This document shows, piece after piece, positions 41,600 to 51,075 of a stretch of DNA of 64,000 nt (position 1 is the stretch's first letter; the number at the start of each line of letters is the position of its first letter). The position numbers were made by a program, and so were the translations under genes. The notes beneath the pieces are model-generated. The model was not told the origin of the DNA. It did not search any database and was given only the letters and a program-made list of their open reading frames with translations. The stretch lies in NCBI GenBank assembly GCA_963797175.1, contig CAWCOL010000007.1, positions 186,001 to 250,000 on the forward strand, written 5' to 3'. The stretch is from DATLLN01 sp963797175. Its GTDB lineage: Bacteria > Actinomycetota > Thermoleophilia > Gaiellales > JAICJC01.

Positions 41600-41862
41600 G
41601 TCAGCCGGTACCCGGCGGCGTGGTGCACGAGCTCCCCGCCGACCTCGGCACGGCCCTGGCCGGCAACGCGACCGCGCTGGAGGCGTGGAGGGACATCACG
41701 CCGCTGGCGCGCAACGAGTTCATCTGCTGGGTCGAGGACGCCAAGCAGCAGACGACGCGCGAGCGCCGCATCCGCCGCACCCAGGAGGAGCTGGAGGACG
41801 GTATGCGCCGCCCGTGCTGCTGGCCGGGATGCAAACACCGCGAGCGCAACGGGTCGGCCTGA
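41596..41862 (+). CDS. YdeI/OmdA-like small protein
   Basis: An 88-residue protein. VVHELPADLGTALAGNATALEAWRDITPLARNEFICWVEDAKQQTTRERRIRRTQEEL matches the C-terminal half of bacterial YdeI (OmpD-associated, PF13376) proteins: a Leu-x-x-Asp lead-in, then the WxxLxPLxRNE-like core and ERRIRRT. It starts with TTG overlapping the GFA stop; a GTG a few codons later is an alternative. The Cys-rich C-terminal tail (CCWPGCKH) is unusual. Biochemistry of the family is not settled. Confidence 0.75.
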   Translation: MSQPVPGGVVHELPADLGTALAGNATALEAWRDITPLARNEFICWVEDAKQQTTRERRIRRTQEELEDGMRRPCCWPGCKHRERNGSA

Positions 41863-41865
41863 CCG

Positions 41866-42213
41866 CTAGGCCGGATCGCGGCCGAGGAACGTCTGCTCGA
41901 GCGTCCCGGACTCGTGGATCGAGACGACCAGCAGCGGGTGCTCGGACGTGTTGCGGAAGCCGTGCGGCGTGTCCGGCGGGACGACCAGCATGTGGTTCGC
42001 CTCCAGCTCGACGACCTCGTCGCCGGCCGTCCAGCGGCCGCGGCCCTCAAGCAGGACGAACGTCTCCGCGTAGGGGTGCACGTGGAGCTCGATCGACGCG
42101 CCCGGCGGCGTCCGCACGACGAACACCGTGATGCCGATCCCGGCGCGCGGCAGTCCCTCGAACAGCGCGGCGGTGGGGCTGAACTTCAGCTGGTCGAGGT
42201 CGAAGACGTTCAT
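41866..42213 (-). CDS. Cupin-domain protein
   Basis: A 115-residue minimal cupin. The first motif, ELHVHPYAETFVLLEGRGRW, carries H-x-H and Glu ligands, and the second, HMLVVPPDTPHGFRNTSEH, the last His. This is the length of small mononuclear metal cupins that act on sugars, aromatic acids or as sensors. The ATG overlaps the stop of the TrmO gene by four bases, so the pair is co-translated. No further specificity is visible. Confidence 0.85.
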   Translation of the reverse strand: MNVFDLDQLKFSPTAALFEGLPRAGIGITVFVVRTPPGASIELHVHPYAETFVLLEGRGRWTAGDEVVELEANHMLVVPPDTPHGFRNTSEHPLLVVSIHESGTLEQTFLGRDPA

Positions 42214-42620
42214 TCGCCCGCGCTGATCGCGATCTTGAGGTCGAGGATCGGCGTCCCGTCGATCGCCTCCAGCGCACCGACCCGCAGCGTGGTCCCCTCG
42301 CGTGCGGCGACGGTCAGCCGGTGCACCCCGATCGGGTTCGGCCGGTCGGGAGAGCGCGTCCGGAAAACGCCGGTCAGCGGGATCCGCTCGTCCCCCATCG
42401 GATGCGTCTGCAGGACGCCCCGGTCGGCCAGATGCAGCCAGGTCAGGACGATCAGCTCGTCGCCGGGCTCGACGCGATGCAGGGCGTCGGCGAGCGCGGG
42501 ATCGATCTCGAGCACCGCCTCGGGTGCTCCCGCGAACGCCTGGTTCGGGGCGTCGGCCCTCGCCCGCAGCGTCGAGCGGACGACGCCGATCGGACGGATC
42601 AGGTACTCATTGGCCTCCAT
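42210..42620 (-). CDS. TrmO-like tRNA methyltransferase (TsaA/YaeB family)
   Basis: A 136-residue protein of the TsaA-like family, which includes TrmO, the methyltransferase that completes m6t6A at position 37 of certain tRNAs with S-adenosylmethionine. LIRPIGVVRS opens the beta-barrel, RTRSPDRPNPIGVHRLTV is the diagnostic SAM-site motif, and DGTPILDLK closes it. It lacks the C-terminal extension of the E. coli enzyme. ATG at 42620 is preferred over a TTG two codons earlier. Some relatives act on other substrates. Confidence 0.78.
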   Translation of the reverse strand: MEANEYLIRPIGVVRSTLRARADAPNQAFAGAPEAVLEIDPALADALHRVEPGDELIVLTWLHLADRGVLQTHPMGDERIPLTGVFRTRSPDRPNPIGVHRLTVAAREGTTLRVGALEAIDGTPILDLKIAISAGE

Positions 42621-42756
42621 GCGCAACCGAGTTTCGCACGACCAAGACCGGGGCGACGGCGATGAGTTTCACCGTGGTGTCCGGTCTGTCTTCCCGTGCG
42701 CCATATCTCCCGACTCTCGAGGAGCGCGTCATGACCGCTACGTCCAGGAGGCACGC

Positions 42757-43416
42757 GTGAGGCTGCTGCTCACTTCCGCGGGTGTCAAGAACCCGAGCAT
42801 CCACAATGCGCTGATCGGCCTGCTGGGCAAGCCGATCGCCGAGTGCGATGCGCTCTGCATCCCGACCGCCCAGTACGGCCACCCCATGTGCGGGCCCGAT
42901 TCCGCCTGGCGCTTTGTCACCGGCCAGGGGCCGCTCCCCATGTGCGATCTGGGCTGGAAGTCGGTCGGCATCCTCGAGCTGACAGCGCTGCCCAGCATCG
43001 ACCAGGAGCGGTGGGTGCCCTGGGTGCGGGAGGCCGACGTCCTGCTGGTGGCCGGCGGCGATGCGACGTACCTGTGCCACTGGATGCGGGAGTCGGGACT
43101 GGCGGATCTCCTGCCCTCGCTGCCCGACACAGTGTGGGTGGGTTTGAGCGCGGGGAGCATGGTGATGACACCCAGGATCGGTCGCGACTTCATGAGCTGG
43201 ACGCCGCCCGACGGGAGCGACACCACCCTGGGTGTCGTCGACTTCTCGATCTTCCCGCACCTCGGCATGCTGCCGGACAACACCATGGAGGGCGCCGAGA
43301 AATGGGTGGCCGAAGTCGGCTTTCCGGCCTACGCCATCGACGACGAGACGGCCATCAAGGTCGTCGACGGCACCGCCGAGGTCGTCTCTGAGGGGGAGTG
43401 GAGGCAGTTCCCCTGA
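42757..43416 (+). CDS. Peptidase E-like (S51) serine peptidase
   Basis: A 219-residue class I glutamine-amidotransferase-like peptidase. VLLVAGGDATYLCHWMRESG is the segment ahead of the nucleophile strand, and WVGLSAGSMVMTPRIG carries the catalytic Ser (GxSAGS elbow). The family cleaves Asp-X dipeptides or processes cyanophycin. AGGAG sits six bases before the GTG at 42757, which fixes the start; the longer frame in front is non-coding. The next feature is a tRNA gene on the other strand. Confidence 0.85.
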   Translation: MRLLLTSAGVKNPSIHNALIGLLGKPIAECDALCIPTAQYGHPMCGPDSAWRFVTGQGPLPMCDLGWKSVGILELTALPSIDQERWVPWVREADVLLVAGGDATYLCHWMRESGLADLLPSLPDTVWVGLSAGSMVMTPRIGRDFMSWTPPDGSDTTLGVVDFSIFPHLGMLPDNTMEGAEKWVAEVGFPAYAIDDETAIKVVDGTAEVVSEGEWRQFP

Positions 43417-43433
43417 CATCGCGGAACTCCGCA

Positions 43434-43506
<73 letters not shown>

Positions 43507-43573
43507 GAGACCGCAAGGATAGCGGCATCGCTCCGTCATCGGCCGAGGGGCCGCCCGGCTTGAAGGCGGCCGC

Positions 43574-46287
43574 TCACCACTCGACCAGCTTCCAGATCTC
43601 CGGCTGCATCTCGCCCTGCCGGCCGCCCACCTCGGCGAAGATCGCGACGGCCTCCTTGAGGTGCGCCATCGAGGCCTCCTCGCCGCCCCGCTCGGTGGTT
43701 GACGTCGGCCAGGTTGTTGCGGAGCGCCGCCTCGCGGTGGCGGTCGCCCTGCTCGCGGCAGATCGCCAGCGCCCGCTCGAACAGCGCGATCGCCGCGTCC
43801 GCGTCGCCGTCGCGCGCCCGGGCCAGCGCGAGGTTGTTGAGCGCCGCGACCAGCACGCTGCGGTCGGGCAGCCGCTCGGCCAGCTCGGCGCTGCGCTCGA
43901 GGTGATCGGCGTCGCCGGTGAGCATGCCGAGGATGTTGTGCGCCTGGGCAACGGCTTCGGCGTCGTCCCGCTCCTCGGCCAGCGCCAGCGCGCGGCCGGC
44001 CAGCTCGACGGCCTCGGCGTCGTCTCCCCGTCGATGGGCGGTAAGGCTGCGGTCGGCCTCGACGCGGGCGGACTCGCCGCCCAGCCGCAGAGCCTCGGCC
44101 AGGTGACGCTCGGCCAGGATCGGATCGCCGCGGCGGTCGTGCACCCGCCCCAGCTTGTGCTCGATGCGGGCCACGTCCTCCGGGTCGGCCAGCGCAGCGG
44201 CCGCCTCGTAGCCGGCCAGCGCCGACGGATACTCGCCGCGCAGCGTGTGCAGGTCGCCAATCGCCTCGTGCAGCGCCGCCGTGTCGTCCGACCCCAGCGC
44301 CAGCGCCGAGCGGTACGCGTCCAGCGCCTCGGCGTAGGCATGCAGCGCCCGGGCGCGGTCACCGGCCTCGCGGAACGCCTCCGCCGCCTCGTCGTCACGC
44401 CCGGCCGCCTGCAGGTGGCGACCGATCAGCGCCGGATCGCCGCGCCGAGCCGCCAGCGCCTCGGCCACCCGCCGGTGCAGCAGCCGCGTCCGCGCCAGGC
44501 TGGTGCGCGCCTGCACCAGCCCCAGCAGCTTCTCGTGCGAGAAGTCGTACCCCGCCTCGTGCTCGGCGATCAGCCCACGCCGGGTCAGCTCCTCGACGCC
44601 CGCAACCGTCTCCTCCTCGCCGCGTCCGCTGGCAGCCCGCAGCGTCTCCAGGTCGAACGACCGGCCGATCACCGCCGCCGCGGCCAGCAGCTGCGTGGCC
44701 GCCTCGCCGACACGGTCGAGCCGCGAGGCCAGCAGCTCGCGCACGCCGCCCGGCAGATCACCGGCGTCGGGATCGGCTCCCAGCGCCGCCAGGTACTCGA
44801 CCACGAACAGCGGCAGCCCCTCCGTCTCCGCGAACAGCCGGTCGGCCTGATCGCCCATCCCGGCCTCGCCGGCCAGCACCGCCACGTCGTCTCGGCCCAG
44901 CCGGCCCAGCCGGACGGCGCTCGTCGCCTGGCGGCGCAACGGTGCCAACCCCGGCCCCGCGTCCTCCGGCCGCCACGCCGCGACGACGAGCATCGGCCGC
45001 TCGGCCAGCCTGCGGGTGAGGTAGGCAACCAGCCCCAGCGACGCCGGGTCGGCGAACTGGAGGTCGTCGAGGAACAGCACGCCGGTCGGCTCGCCCGCCA
45101 GCAGCGCTCCCAGCACCTGCGCCAGCCCCTCGTGCAGCCGCTGCTGCGCCGCGACGCCGTCGGATTCGGCCGGGCCCGCCTCGCCGCCCACCTCGGGCAC
45201 CAGCCGCGCGGCCTCTGCGCGCCAGTGGTCGGGCACGTCCGCGAGCGGCCCCGGCCCGGCCGCCTCGAGCGCGCCGCGCAGCGCCGCCGCCACCAGCCCG
45301 AACGGCAGGCCGGCCTCGCCCTCGTGGCTGCGCGCCTCGACGGCCACGGCGCCGTCCGCCCGCGCGGCGGCGAGCAGCTCCTCGCCCGAGCCGCGTCTTG
45401 CCGACGCCGGCCTCGCCCTCCAGCACGACCATCCGGCCGCCACCGCGACACGCCTCTCGCTCGGCGGCGAGCAGCCGCCACTCCGCCTCCCGGCCCACCA
45501 GCGGTGCGATCCCGGCGGGCGCCACGATCTCGACCGGTGCGCCGCCGGCGGCCGCCGGCCGGCCCTCGTTGACGGCGTCGTACAGCTCGCTCGTCTCCGC
45601 CAGGGGGCGCACCCCCAGCTCGCGGTCGAGCACGCGCACGCAGTCGCGGTACTGCGACAGCGCCTCCGCGCGCCGGCCGCTGGCGGCGTAGAGGCTGATC
45701 AGCGAGCGGTGCGCCGGCTCGTGCAGCCGGTCGAGCGCCAGCCGCCGCTGGGCGAACGGCACGGCCTCGGCGGGTCGCCCGGCCGCGGCCAGCGCGGCGA
45801 CCAGCCGGTCGAGGGCGAGCTCCAGCTCGGCCCGCAGCTCCGCCGCGGCGGCCCGCTGCCAGTCGTCGAAGACGATGCTGTCGCGCAGGCCGAACCCGGC
45901 CAGGAGGTCGTCGCGGTGCAGGGCGACGGCGCGCGTCAGCGGCTCGATCGCCCCCCGCCCCTCCCCGGCCGCCGCGGCCAGCGCGCGGAACCGGCGGACG
46001 TCCACCGCGTCGTCGTCGACGTCCAGCCGAGCGGCGGAGCGGTCGACCACGAGGAACCGCCCACCCAGCGCGGAGCGCAGCGTGGAGAGCGTGCGGCGCA
46101 GCGCCGCCCGCCCGCGGTCGCGGCCGGCGTCCGGCCAGAGCAGGTCGGCGATCAGCTCGCGGCTGTGCACGCCGCCGCTGACGGCCAGGTAGGCCAGCAT
46201 CGCCGTCGCCTTGCGCGTGTCGACCGCCAGCGGCGCACCGTCCACCTCGATCCGCGGCGTCCCCAGGAGCTCGATCGTCAACGCCAT
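43574..46287 (-). pseudogene. SARP-like BTAD regulator with AAA ATPase and TPR domains, two frameshifts
   Basis: A roughly 900-residue regulator when frames are joined. The N-terminal winged helix (LTIELLGTPRIEVDG, RRTLSTLRSALGG) and BTAD domain (LHEPAHRSLISLYAASGRRAEALSQYRDCVRVLDRELG) resemble AfsR/SARP activators. Then come GREAEWRLL and Walker A LEGEAGVGKTR, an ATPase domain, and TPR-like helices. One extra G at about 45393 and a second frame change near 43700 split the reading frame. The ATG at 46287 has a -10 box eight bases upstream. It is divergent from the phosphatase gene, across an operator-like region, and probably regulates it. Confidence 0.8.
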
Positions 46288-46295
46288 CCGCCGCG

Positions 46296-46301
46296 AGTAT
46301 G
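46296..46301 (-). promoter_or_regulatory. -10 box CATACT, leaderless start of the SARP-like gene
   Basis: CATACT on the minus strand ends eight bases before the ATG at 46287. The repeat described next begins four bases beyond the box. Confidence 0.5.
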
Positions 46302-46305
46302 TCAG

Positions 46306-46467
46306 ACGATCGTGACGATCGCCGCGCTTTTCACCATCGCCGTAACGCCGACCCGTAACCACCTCGGGACCCCGGGTGCGAGAAACTTGCAGCATGACGG
46401 CTCCCGCCGCGTTCCGACACTCACGCAAGCAGCCCGCTTGTGCCGGCATCTGGTTCCGAGCCGTAAC
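46306..46467. promoter_or_regulatory. Operator-like repeats between regulator and phosphatase genes
   Basis: CGATCG-TGA-CGATCG (46307-46321) is both a palindrome and a direct repeat of ACGATCG at 9-base spacing. Three CGTAAC hexamers stand at 46341, 46354 and 46462, the first two 13 bases apart. SARP proteins bind direct repeats at promoters, so these are candidate sites. The 217-base gap otherwise holds only the two promoters. Confidence 0.45.
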
Positions 46468-46504
46468 GATCCCGGAACGGCCGACCCGGTACAACGGAGG
46501 TGCA

Positions 46505-48122
46505 ATGACGACCATCGCCCACAACCTCCGCCGCGTCCTGCTCCGCGGCCGCACGGCGCCCGGCGTCGCGGCGTCCGTCGAGGAGCCGGCCCTCGCCCCG
46601 CCCGCGAAGGCCGAGCCGGCGCCGATCGAGATCGCGCCCAACGACCCGATCATCGCGTTCTTCCAGAGCGCGCCGGGCGCGGTCGACATCGACGGCCTCG
46701 AGCTGGAGTCGCCCGCGCTGCGAGAAGCTGCGCGCGGCCGGCGTCAAGCTGGTCGTGCCGCTGGTCACGCAGGGCGAGCTGATCGGCCTGCTCAACCTCG
46801 GCCCGCGGCTCTCCGACCAGGAGTACTCGGGCGACGACCGGCGGCTGCTCGAGAGCCTCGCGGCGCAGGCGGCGCCGGCCGTGCGCGTCGGCCAGCTGGT
46901 GCGCGAGCAGGAGGCGGAGATCCGCAGCCGGGAGCGGCTCGAGCAGGAGCTCGCCGTCGCCCGCCTGATCCAGCAGAACTTCCTGCCCCGCCACGTGCCC
47001 GAGCTGGCCGGCTGGGGCGTCGCCGCCGACTACCGCCCGGCGCGCGAGGTGGGCGGCGACTTCTACGACTTCATCGAGCTGCCCGACGGCCGCCTCGGCA
47101 TCGTCATCGGCGACGTCACCGACAAGGGCGTGCCCGCCGCGCTGGTGATGGCGGCGACCAGGAGCGTGCTGCGCGCGTCCGCCCAGCGGCTGATCGAGCC
47201 CGGCGCCGTGCTCGACCGGGTCAACGAGCACCTCTGCCCGGACATCCCCGAGAACATGTTCGTCACCTGCCTGTACGGCGTGCTCGAGCCCGCCACCGGC
47301 CGTCTGGTGTTCGCGAACGCCGGCCACAACCTGCCCGGTCGTCAGCGTGGCCGGCGAGGTCAACGAGCTGCGGGCGCGCGGGCATGCCGCTCGGCCTGAT
47401 GCCGGACATGAGCTACGAGGAGGCCGAGGCCGTGCTCGAGCCCGGCGCGCAGCTGCTGCTCTACAGCGACGGCCTGACCGAGGCGCACGACGCCGACGCG
47501 CGAGATGTTCGGGACGGCCCGGCTGCGCGACCTGATGGCGACGCCGGGCGCGGCGAGCCGGCTGATCGGCACGCTGCTGGAGGAGCTGAACAGCTTCACC
47601 CGCGGCGGCGTCGGCGCCGAGCAGGAGGACGACATCACGCTGGTCACGCTCCGCCGCAGCGCGGCCGACCGAGGCGGTGCTCGCCGACTTCAGCGTCGCC
47701 AGCGCGCCAGGGCAACGAGCGCGAGGCGATCGACCGGATCGCCGAGGCGCTGGACGGCGCCGGCATCGGACTCCGGCCCGGCTGGAGCGGCTGAAGACCG
47801 CCGTCGGCGAGGCCACGATGAACGCGATGGAGCACGGCAACGGCTTCGACCCCGAGCTGCCGGTGCACGTGCGGGCCGTGGCCGACGACGGCGCGGTGCA
47901 CGTCCGGATCACCGACCAGGGCGGCGCGCGCGACGATCCCCGACGCCCCGGTGCCCGACCTCGAAGCGAAGCTGGCCGGCGAGCAGACGCCGCGCGGCTG
48001 GGGCCTCTTCCTGATCCGCAACATGGTGGACGAGATGCACGTGAGCGGCGACGAGCGACCACCACACGATGGAGCCTGATGCGTCCGCCTGGAAGGAGAC
48101 AGCCGATGCCGGCGACGCTTGA
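46505..48122 (+). pseudogene. GAF-SpoIIE phosphatase fused to RsbW-type kinase, many frameshifts
   Basis: When frames are joined, this is one protein of about 530 residues. The parts are a GAF domain (LEKLRAAGVKLVVPLVTQGELIGLLNLG), a PP2C/SpoIIE phosphatase (FLPRHVPELAGWGVAADYRP, EVGGDFYDFIELPDGRLGIVIGDVTDKG) and a C-terminal HATPase (LKTAVGEATMNAMEHGNGF, then GWGLFLIRNMVDEM). It would combine the RsbU and RsbW roles of sigma-B-type partner switching. GGAGG lies five bases before the ATG. At least ten single-base shifts occur (for example near 46719, 47335, 47380, 47498 and 47671). The end is approximate. Confidence 0.75.
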
Positions 48123-48471
48123 GGCACGCGTGCACGGCTCGCCGACGCGGCGCGACGATCGACCTGGCCGGCGACATCGACGGCAGCGGCCCGGGACGGG
48201 CTCGACCGGCGCCTACGGCGAGGCGGCGCAGGGCGGCGCCACAGGCGGTGCTGCTCGACTTCGCCGACGTCGAGCTACATCAACTCGACCGGCATCGCCC
48301 TGATCGTCGGCCTGCTCGGCCGGGCCCGGGCCGACGGCGTGGCGGTCGCCGCCTGCGGGCTGTCCGACCACTACCGGGAGATCTTCGAGATCACCCGCCT
48401 GTCCGACTTCATGGCCATCTACGCGGACGAGGCAGCGGCCCGGTCCGCACAGGAGGGGAGGCGATCGATGA
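48106..48471 (+). pseudogene. STAS-domain anti-sigma factor antagonist (first copy), frameshifted
   Basis: In repaired form this is about 120 residues. The pieces LAGDID, then AVLLDFADVSYINSTGIALIVGLLGRARADGVAVAACGLSDHYREIFEITRLSDFMAIY match the STAS fold. INSTGIA corresponds to the conserved phospho-acceptor serine region of SpoIIAA/RsbV proteins. GGAAGGAGA precedes the ATG at 48106. Five shifts occur between 48140 and 48275. The intended stop overlaps the next ATG (ATGA). It is the expected partner of the adjacent kinase-phosphatase. Confidence 0.75.
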
Positions 48472-48822
48472 CCGAGGCAACCGTGTCCATGGACGTGCGC
48501 ACGCCGACGGACGCAACCAGCGTGATCGACATCGAGGGCGAGATCACGGCGACGTGCGAAGGCGGTGCTGATGGACGCCTACGGGCGGGCCGGAGGGAGC
48601 GGACGCGGTTCATCGTGCTCAACTTCACCGGGCTCGAGTACATGAACTCGAGCGGGATCGGCCTGCTGGTGACGCTGCTGGTGCGCGCCAACCGCAACCG
48701 GCAGCAGCTGCTGGCGTTCGGCCTGACCGAGCACTACCGCCAGATCTTCGAGCTGACGCGCCTCGACGAGGCGATCGGCATCCACGACGACGAGGCCGCC
48801 GCGCTGGCAGCGGCCGGCCTGA
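48468..48822 (+). pseudogene. STAS-domain anti-sigma factor antagonist (second copy), frameshifted
   Basis: A paralogue of the previous gene, about 115 residues when repaired. VIDIEGEITAT, FIVLNFTGLEYMNSSGIGLLVTLLVRANRNRQQLLAFGLTEHYRQIFELTRLDEAIGIHDDE shows the STAS core with the NSSGI phospho-serine motif. AGGAGGGGAGG is the ribosome site before the ATG at 48468. Frame changes lie near 48555 and 48590, and one just before the intended TGA at 48820-48822. Two tandem antagonists beside one kinase-phosphatase suggest two output branches. Confidence 0.75.
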
Positions 48823-48835
48823 GGGGAGGAGCGAC

Positions 48836-49579
48836 GTGTCCACCGAGTCGAACACGAACGCGACGGCGAGGCCTGGGCGAAGCCGGTGCGAGCGGCTCGA
48901 GGTGGCCGGCGTCGAGCCCGGGTCGAGCGGCGATCAACGTCGCCGGCAGGCGGCCGACCTCGCCGGTGCAGGGCTTCGGCCGGATGTGGCAGAAGACCTA
49001 CCGCGTGCCCTGGTGGGCGGCGAGGCGACGCCGGCGCGAGGTGATCGCGGTCTGGAAGCGCGACTTCCCGCACCTTCTGGCCCGAAGCAGAGCCGCTTCT
49101 TCGCACCGCTGGCCGGGCATCCAGCCGGGCGAGGTCGCGGTGCTCAACCTGGGCATGCCCGGCGGGCTCAAGCTCTCGACCGGCGTGCTGGTGATGTACG
49201 CCGACGACGAGTCGTTCACGCTGATGACGCCGCAGGGCCACATGTTCGCGGGCTGGATCACGTTCAGCGCGTTCGAGCACGGACGGCGTCACCGTCGCCC
49301 AGGCGCACGTGCTGATGCGCGCGTCCGACCCGCTCTACGAGATGGGCATGACGTTCGGCGGGCACGGCCAGGAGGACCGGCACTGGGAGCACACGCTGCG
49401 CTCGCTGGCCGCCGCGTTCGGCGTGGAGGGGGAGGTCGAGCACCGAGTCGGTGTGCGTCGATCGGCACCGCCAGTGGGTCAATGCCGGGAACGTGTGGCA
49501 CAACGCCGGGATCCGCTCCGGCATGCACATGGCCACCGCGCCCGCGCGCTTCGCGATGAAGCCGCTGCGGCGTGGCTGA
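48836..49579 (+). pseudogene. Unknown protein between STAS and flavoprotein genes, frameshifted
   Basis: Repaired, this is about 240 residues. A low-complexity N-terminus is followed by QGFGRMWQKTYRV, EVIAVWKRDFP, PKQSRFFAPLAGIQPGEVAVLNLGMPGGLKLSTGVLVMYADDESFTLMTPQGHMFAGWITFSAFEHDG and VNAGNVWHNAGIRSGMHMATAPARFAMKPL. The pattern suggests a START/SRPBCC-like or barrel protein, but I cannot name a family. It begins with GTG after GGGGAGGA. At least seven single-base shifts are seen. The final TGA overlaps the GTG of the flavoprotein gene, so they are probably partners. Confidence 0.6.
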
Positions 49580-51013
49580 CGCGAGGGTCGGACGCGATCG
49601 TCGTCGGGTCGGGCCCGAACGGGCTGGCGGCGGCGATCGCGCTCGCCCGCGCGGGGCGCTCGGTGCGCGTGCTGGAGGCGGGCGCCGACGATCGGCGGCG
49701 GCACGCGCACCGAGGAGCTCACGCTGCCCGGCTTCCTGCACGACGTCGTGCTCGGCGATCCACCCGCTGGTGCTGGGCTCGCCGTTCCTGCGCCGCGCTG
49801 CCGCTGGCGGCGCACGGGCTGCGGTTCGTCCAGCCCGACGTGCCGCTCGCCCACCCGCTGGACGGCGGCCGGGCGGCGGTGCTGCACCGCTCGGTGGACG
49901 AGACCGCCGCCGGCCTGGGCCGCGACGCCAAGGCCTACCGCGCGCTGATGACGCCGCTGGTGGAGGGCCGCGAGGCGCTGCTGGGCGACCTGCTCGGGCC
50001 CGCTCCGCCCGCCCCGCCATCCGCTGCGGGCCGCGCGGTTCGCGCCGCTGGCGCTGCGCTCGGCCGCAGGGCCTCGCCCGCGCGGTTCGGGAGCACGCAG
50101 GCGCGGGCGCTGGTCGCGCGGCAACGCCGCCCACGCGATGCTGCCGCTGAGCAGCCCCGGCACGGGCGCGTTCGCGCTGATGCTGCTGCTGCTCGGCCAC
50201 GACGTCGGCTGGCCGATCGCCGATCGGCGGCTCGCGCGCGATCGCGGACGCGATGGCGTCGCTGCTGCGCTCGCTGGGCGGCGAGATCGAGACCAGCCAC
50301 GAGGTCGGTCACGATGGACGACGTGGCGGACGCGCGGGCGGTGCTGTTCGACATCTCGACCGCAGACGCTGCTGGCGGTCGCCGGCGACGAGCTGCCCGG
50401 CCGCTACCGCCGCGAGCTCCGCCGGTTCCGCTACGGCGCCGGCGTCTTCAAGCTCGACTACGCGCTCAGCGAGCCGGTGCCGTGGACGGCCGAGGAGTGC
50501 CGGCGGGCGGGCACCGTGCACGTCGGCGGGACGCTGGCCGAGGTCGGCGGCGGCGGAGGGCGAGCGTGGCGGCAGGGCGGCATCCGCGCCGCCCGTTCGT
50601 GCTGGTCGCACAGCAGAGCCTGTTCGACCCGAGACCCGCGCGCCCGCGGGTGGGCACACGCTGTGGGCGTACTGCCACGTGCCCAACGGCTCGGGCGTCG
50701 ACATGACCGACGGCGATCGAGGCGCAGATCGAGCGCTTCGCCCCCGGCTTCCGCGACGTGGTGCGTGGCCCGCCACGCGATGGGGCCGGCCGAGGTGGAG
50801 GCGCACAACCCGAACTACGTCGGCGGCGACATCAACGGCGGCGCGGCCGACCTGCGCCAGCTGTTCACCCGGCCGGCGGTGCGGCCGGTGCCCTACACGA
50901 CGCCCAACCCGCGGCTGTTCCTCTGCTCCTCCTCGACGCCGCCCGGCGGCGGCGTGCACGGCATGTGCGGCTGGCACGCCGCGCGGGCGGCGCTGCGCGG
51001 CGTGCTGCGATAG
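49572..51013 (+). pseudogene. Phytoene-desaturase-like FAD-dependent oxidoreductase, many frameshifts
   Basis: Repaired, this is about 470 residues. The FAD dinucleotide fold is DAIVVGSGPNGLAAAIALARAG with VRVLEAGA, and GGGTRTEELTLPGF follows, as in CrtI/phytoene desaturase-like and NAD(P)/FAD amine oxidases. A late GGGVHGMCGWHAARAAL closes the FAD site. About sixteen one-base changes interrupt it between 49587 and 50762, after which the frame is clean to the TAG. The location next to a stress-type partner switch resembles loci in relatives of Actinobacteria; the substrate is unknown. Confidence 0.72.
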
Positions 51014-51018
51014 CGAGC

Positions 51019-51031
51019 GGGGTCAGACCCC
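51019..51031. repeat. Palindrome GGGGTCAGACCCC after the flavoprotein gene
   Basis: An 11-base match of arms (GGGGTC/GACCCC) around one base, followed by CAATCATTCC. The same 13 bases occur at 33261-33273 inside the TetR gene. This short element resembles the ends of REP-type sequences that I associate with RAYT transposases; no such transposase is in the window. Confidence 0.5.
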
Positions 51032-51075
51032 AATCATTCCCCGGTGCGAGAGGCGGCACGGAATCGTGACGAGTG

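Noticed and set aside
43560..45572. A 670-codon plus-strand frame opposite the SARP-like regulator
   Set aside because: Antisense shadow; the minus strand has Walker, BTAD and TPR motifs.
46710..50770. Programmed ribosomal frameshifting as the cause of the broken frames
   Set aside because: There are too many sites, no shared slippery heptamer, and no stimulator structure pattern; single extra bases explain them better.
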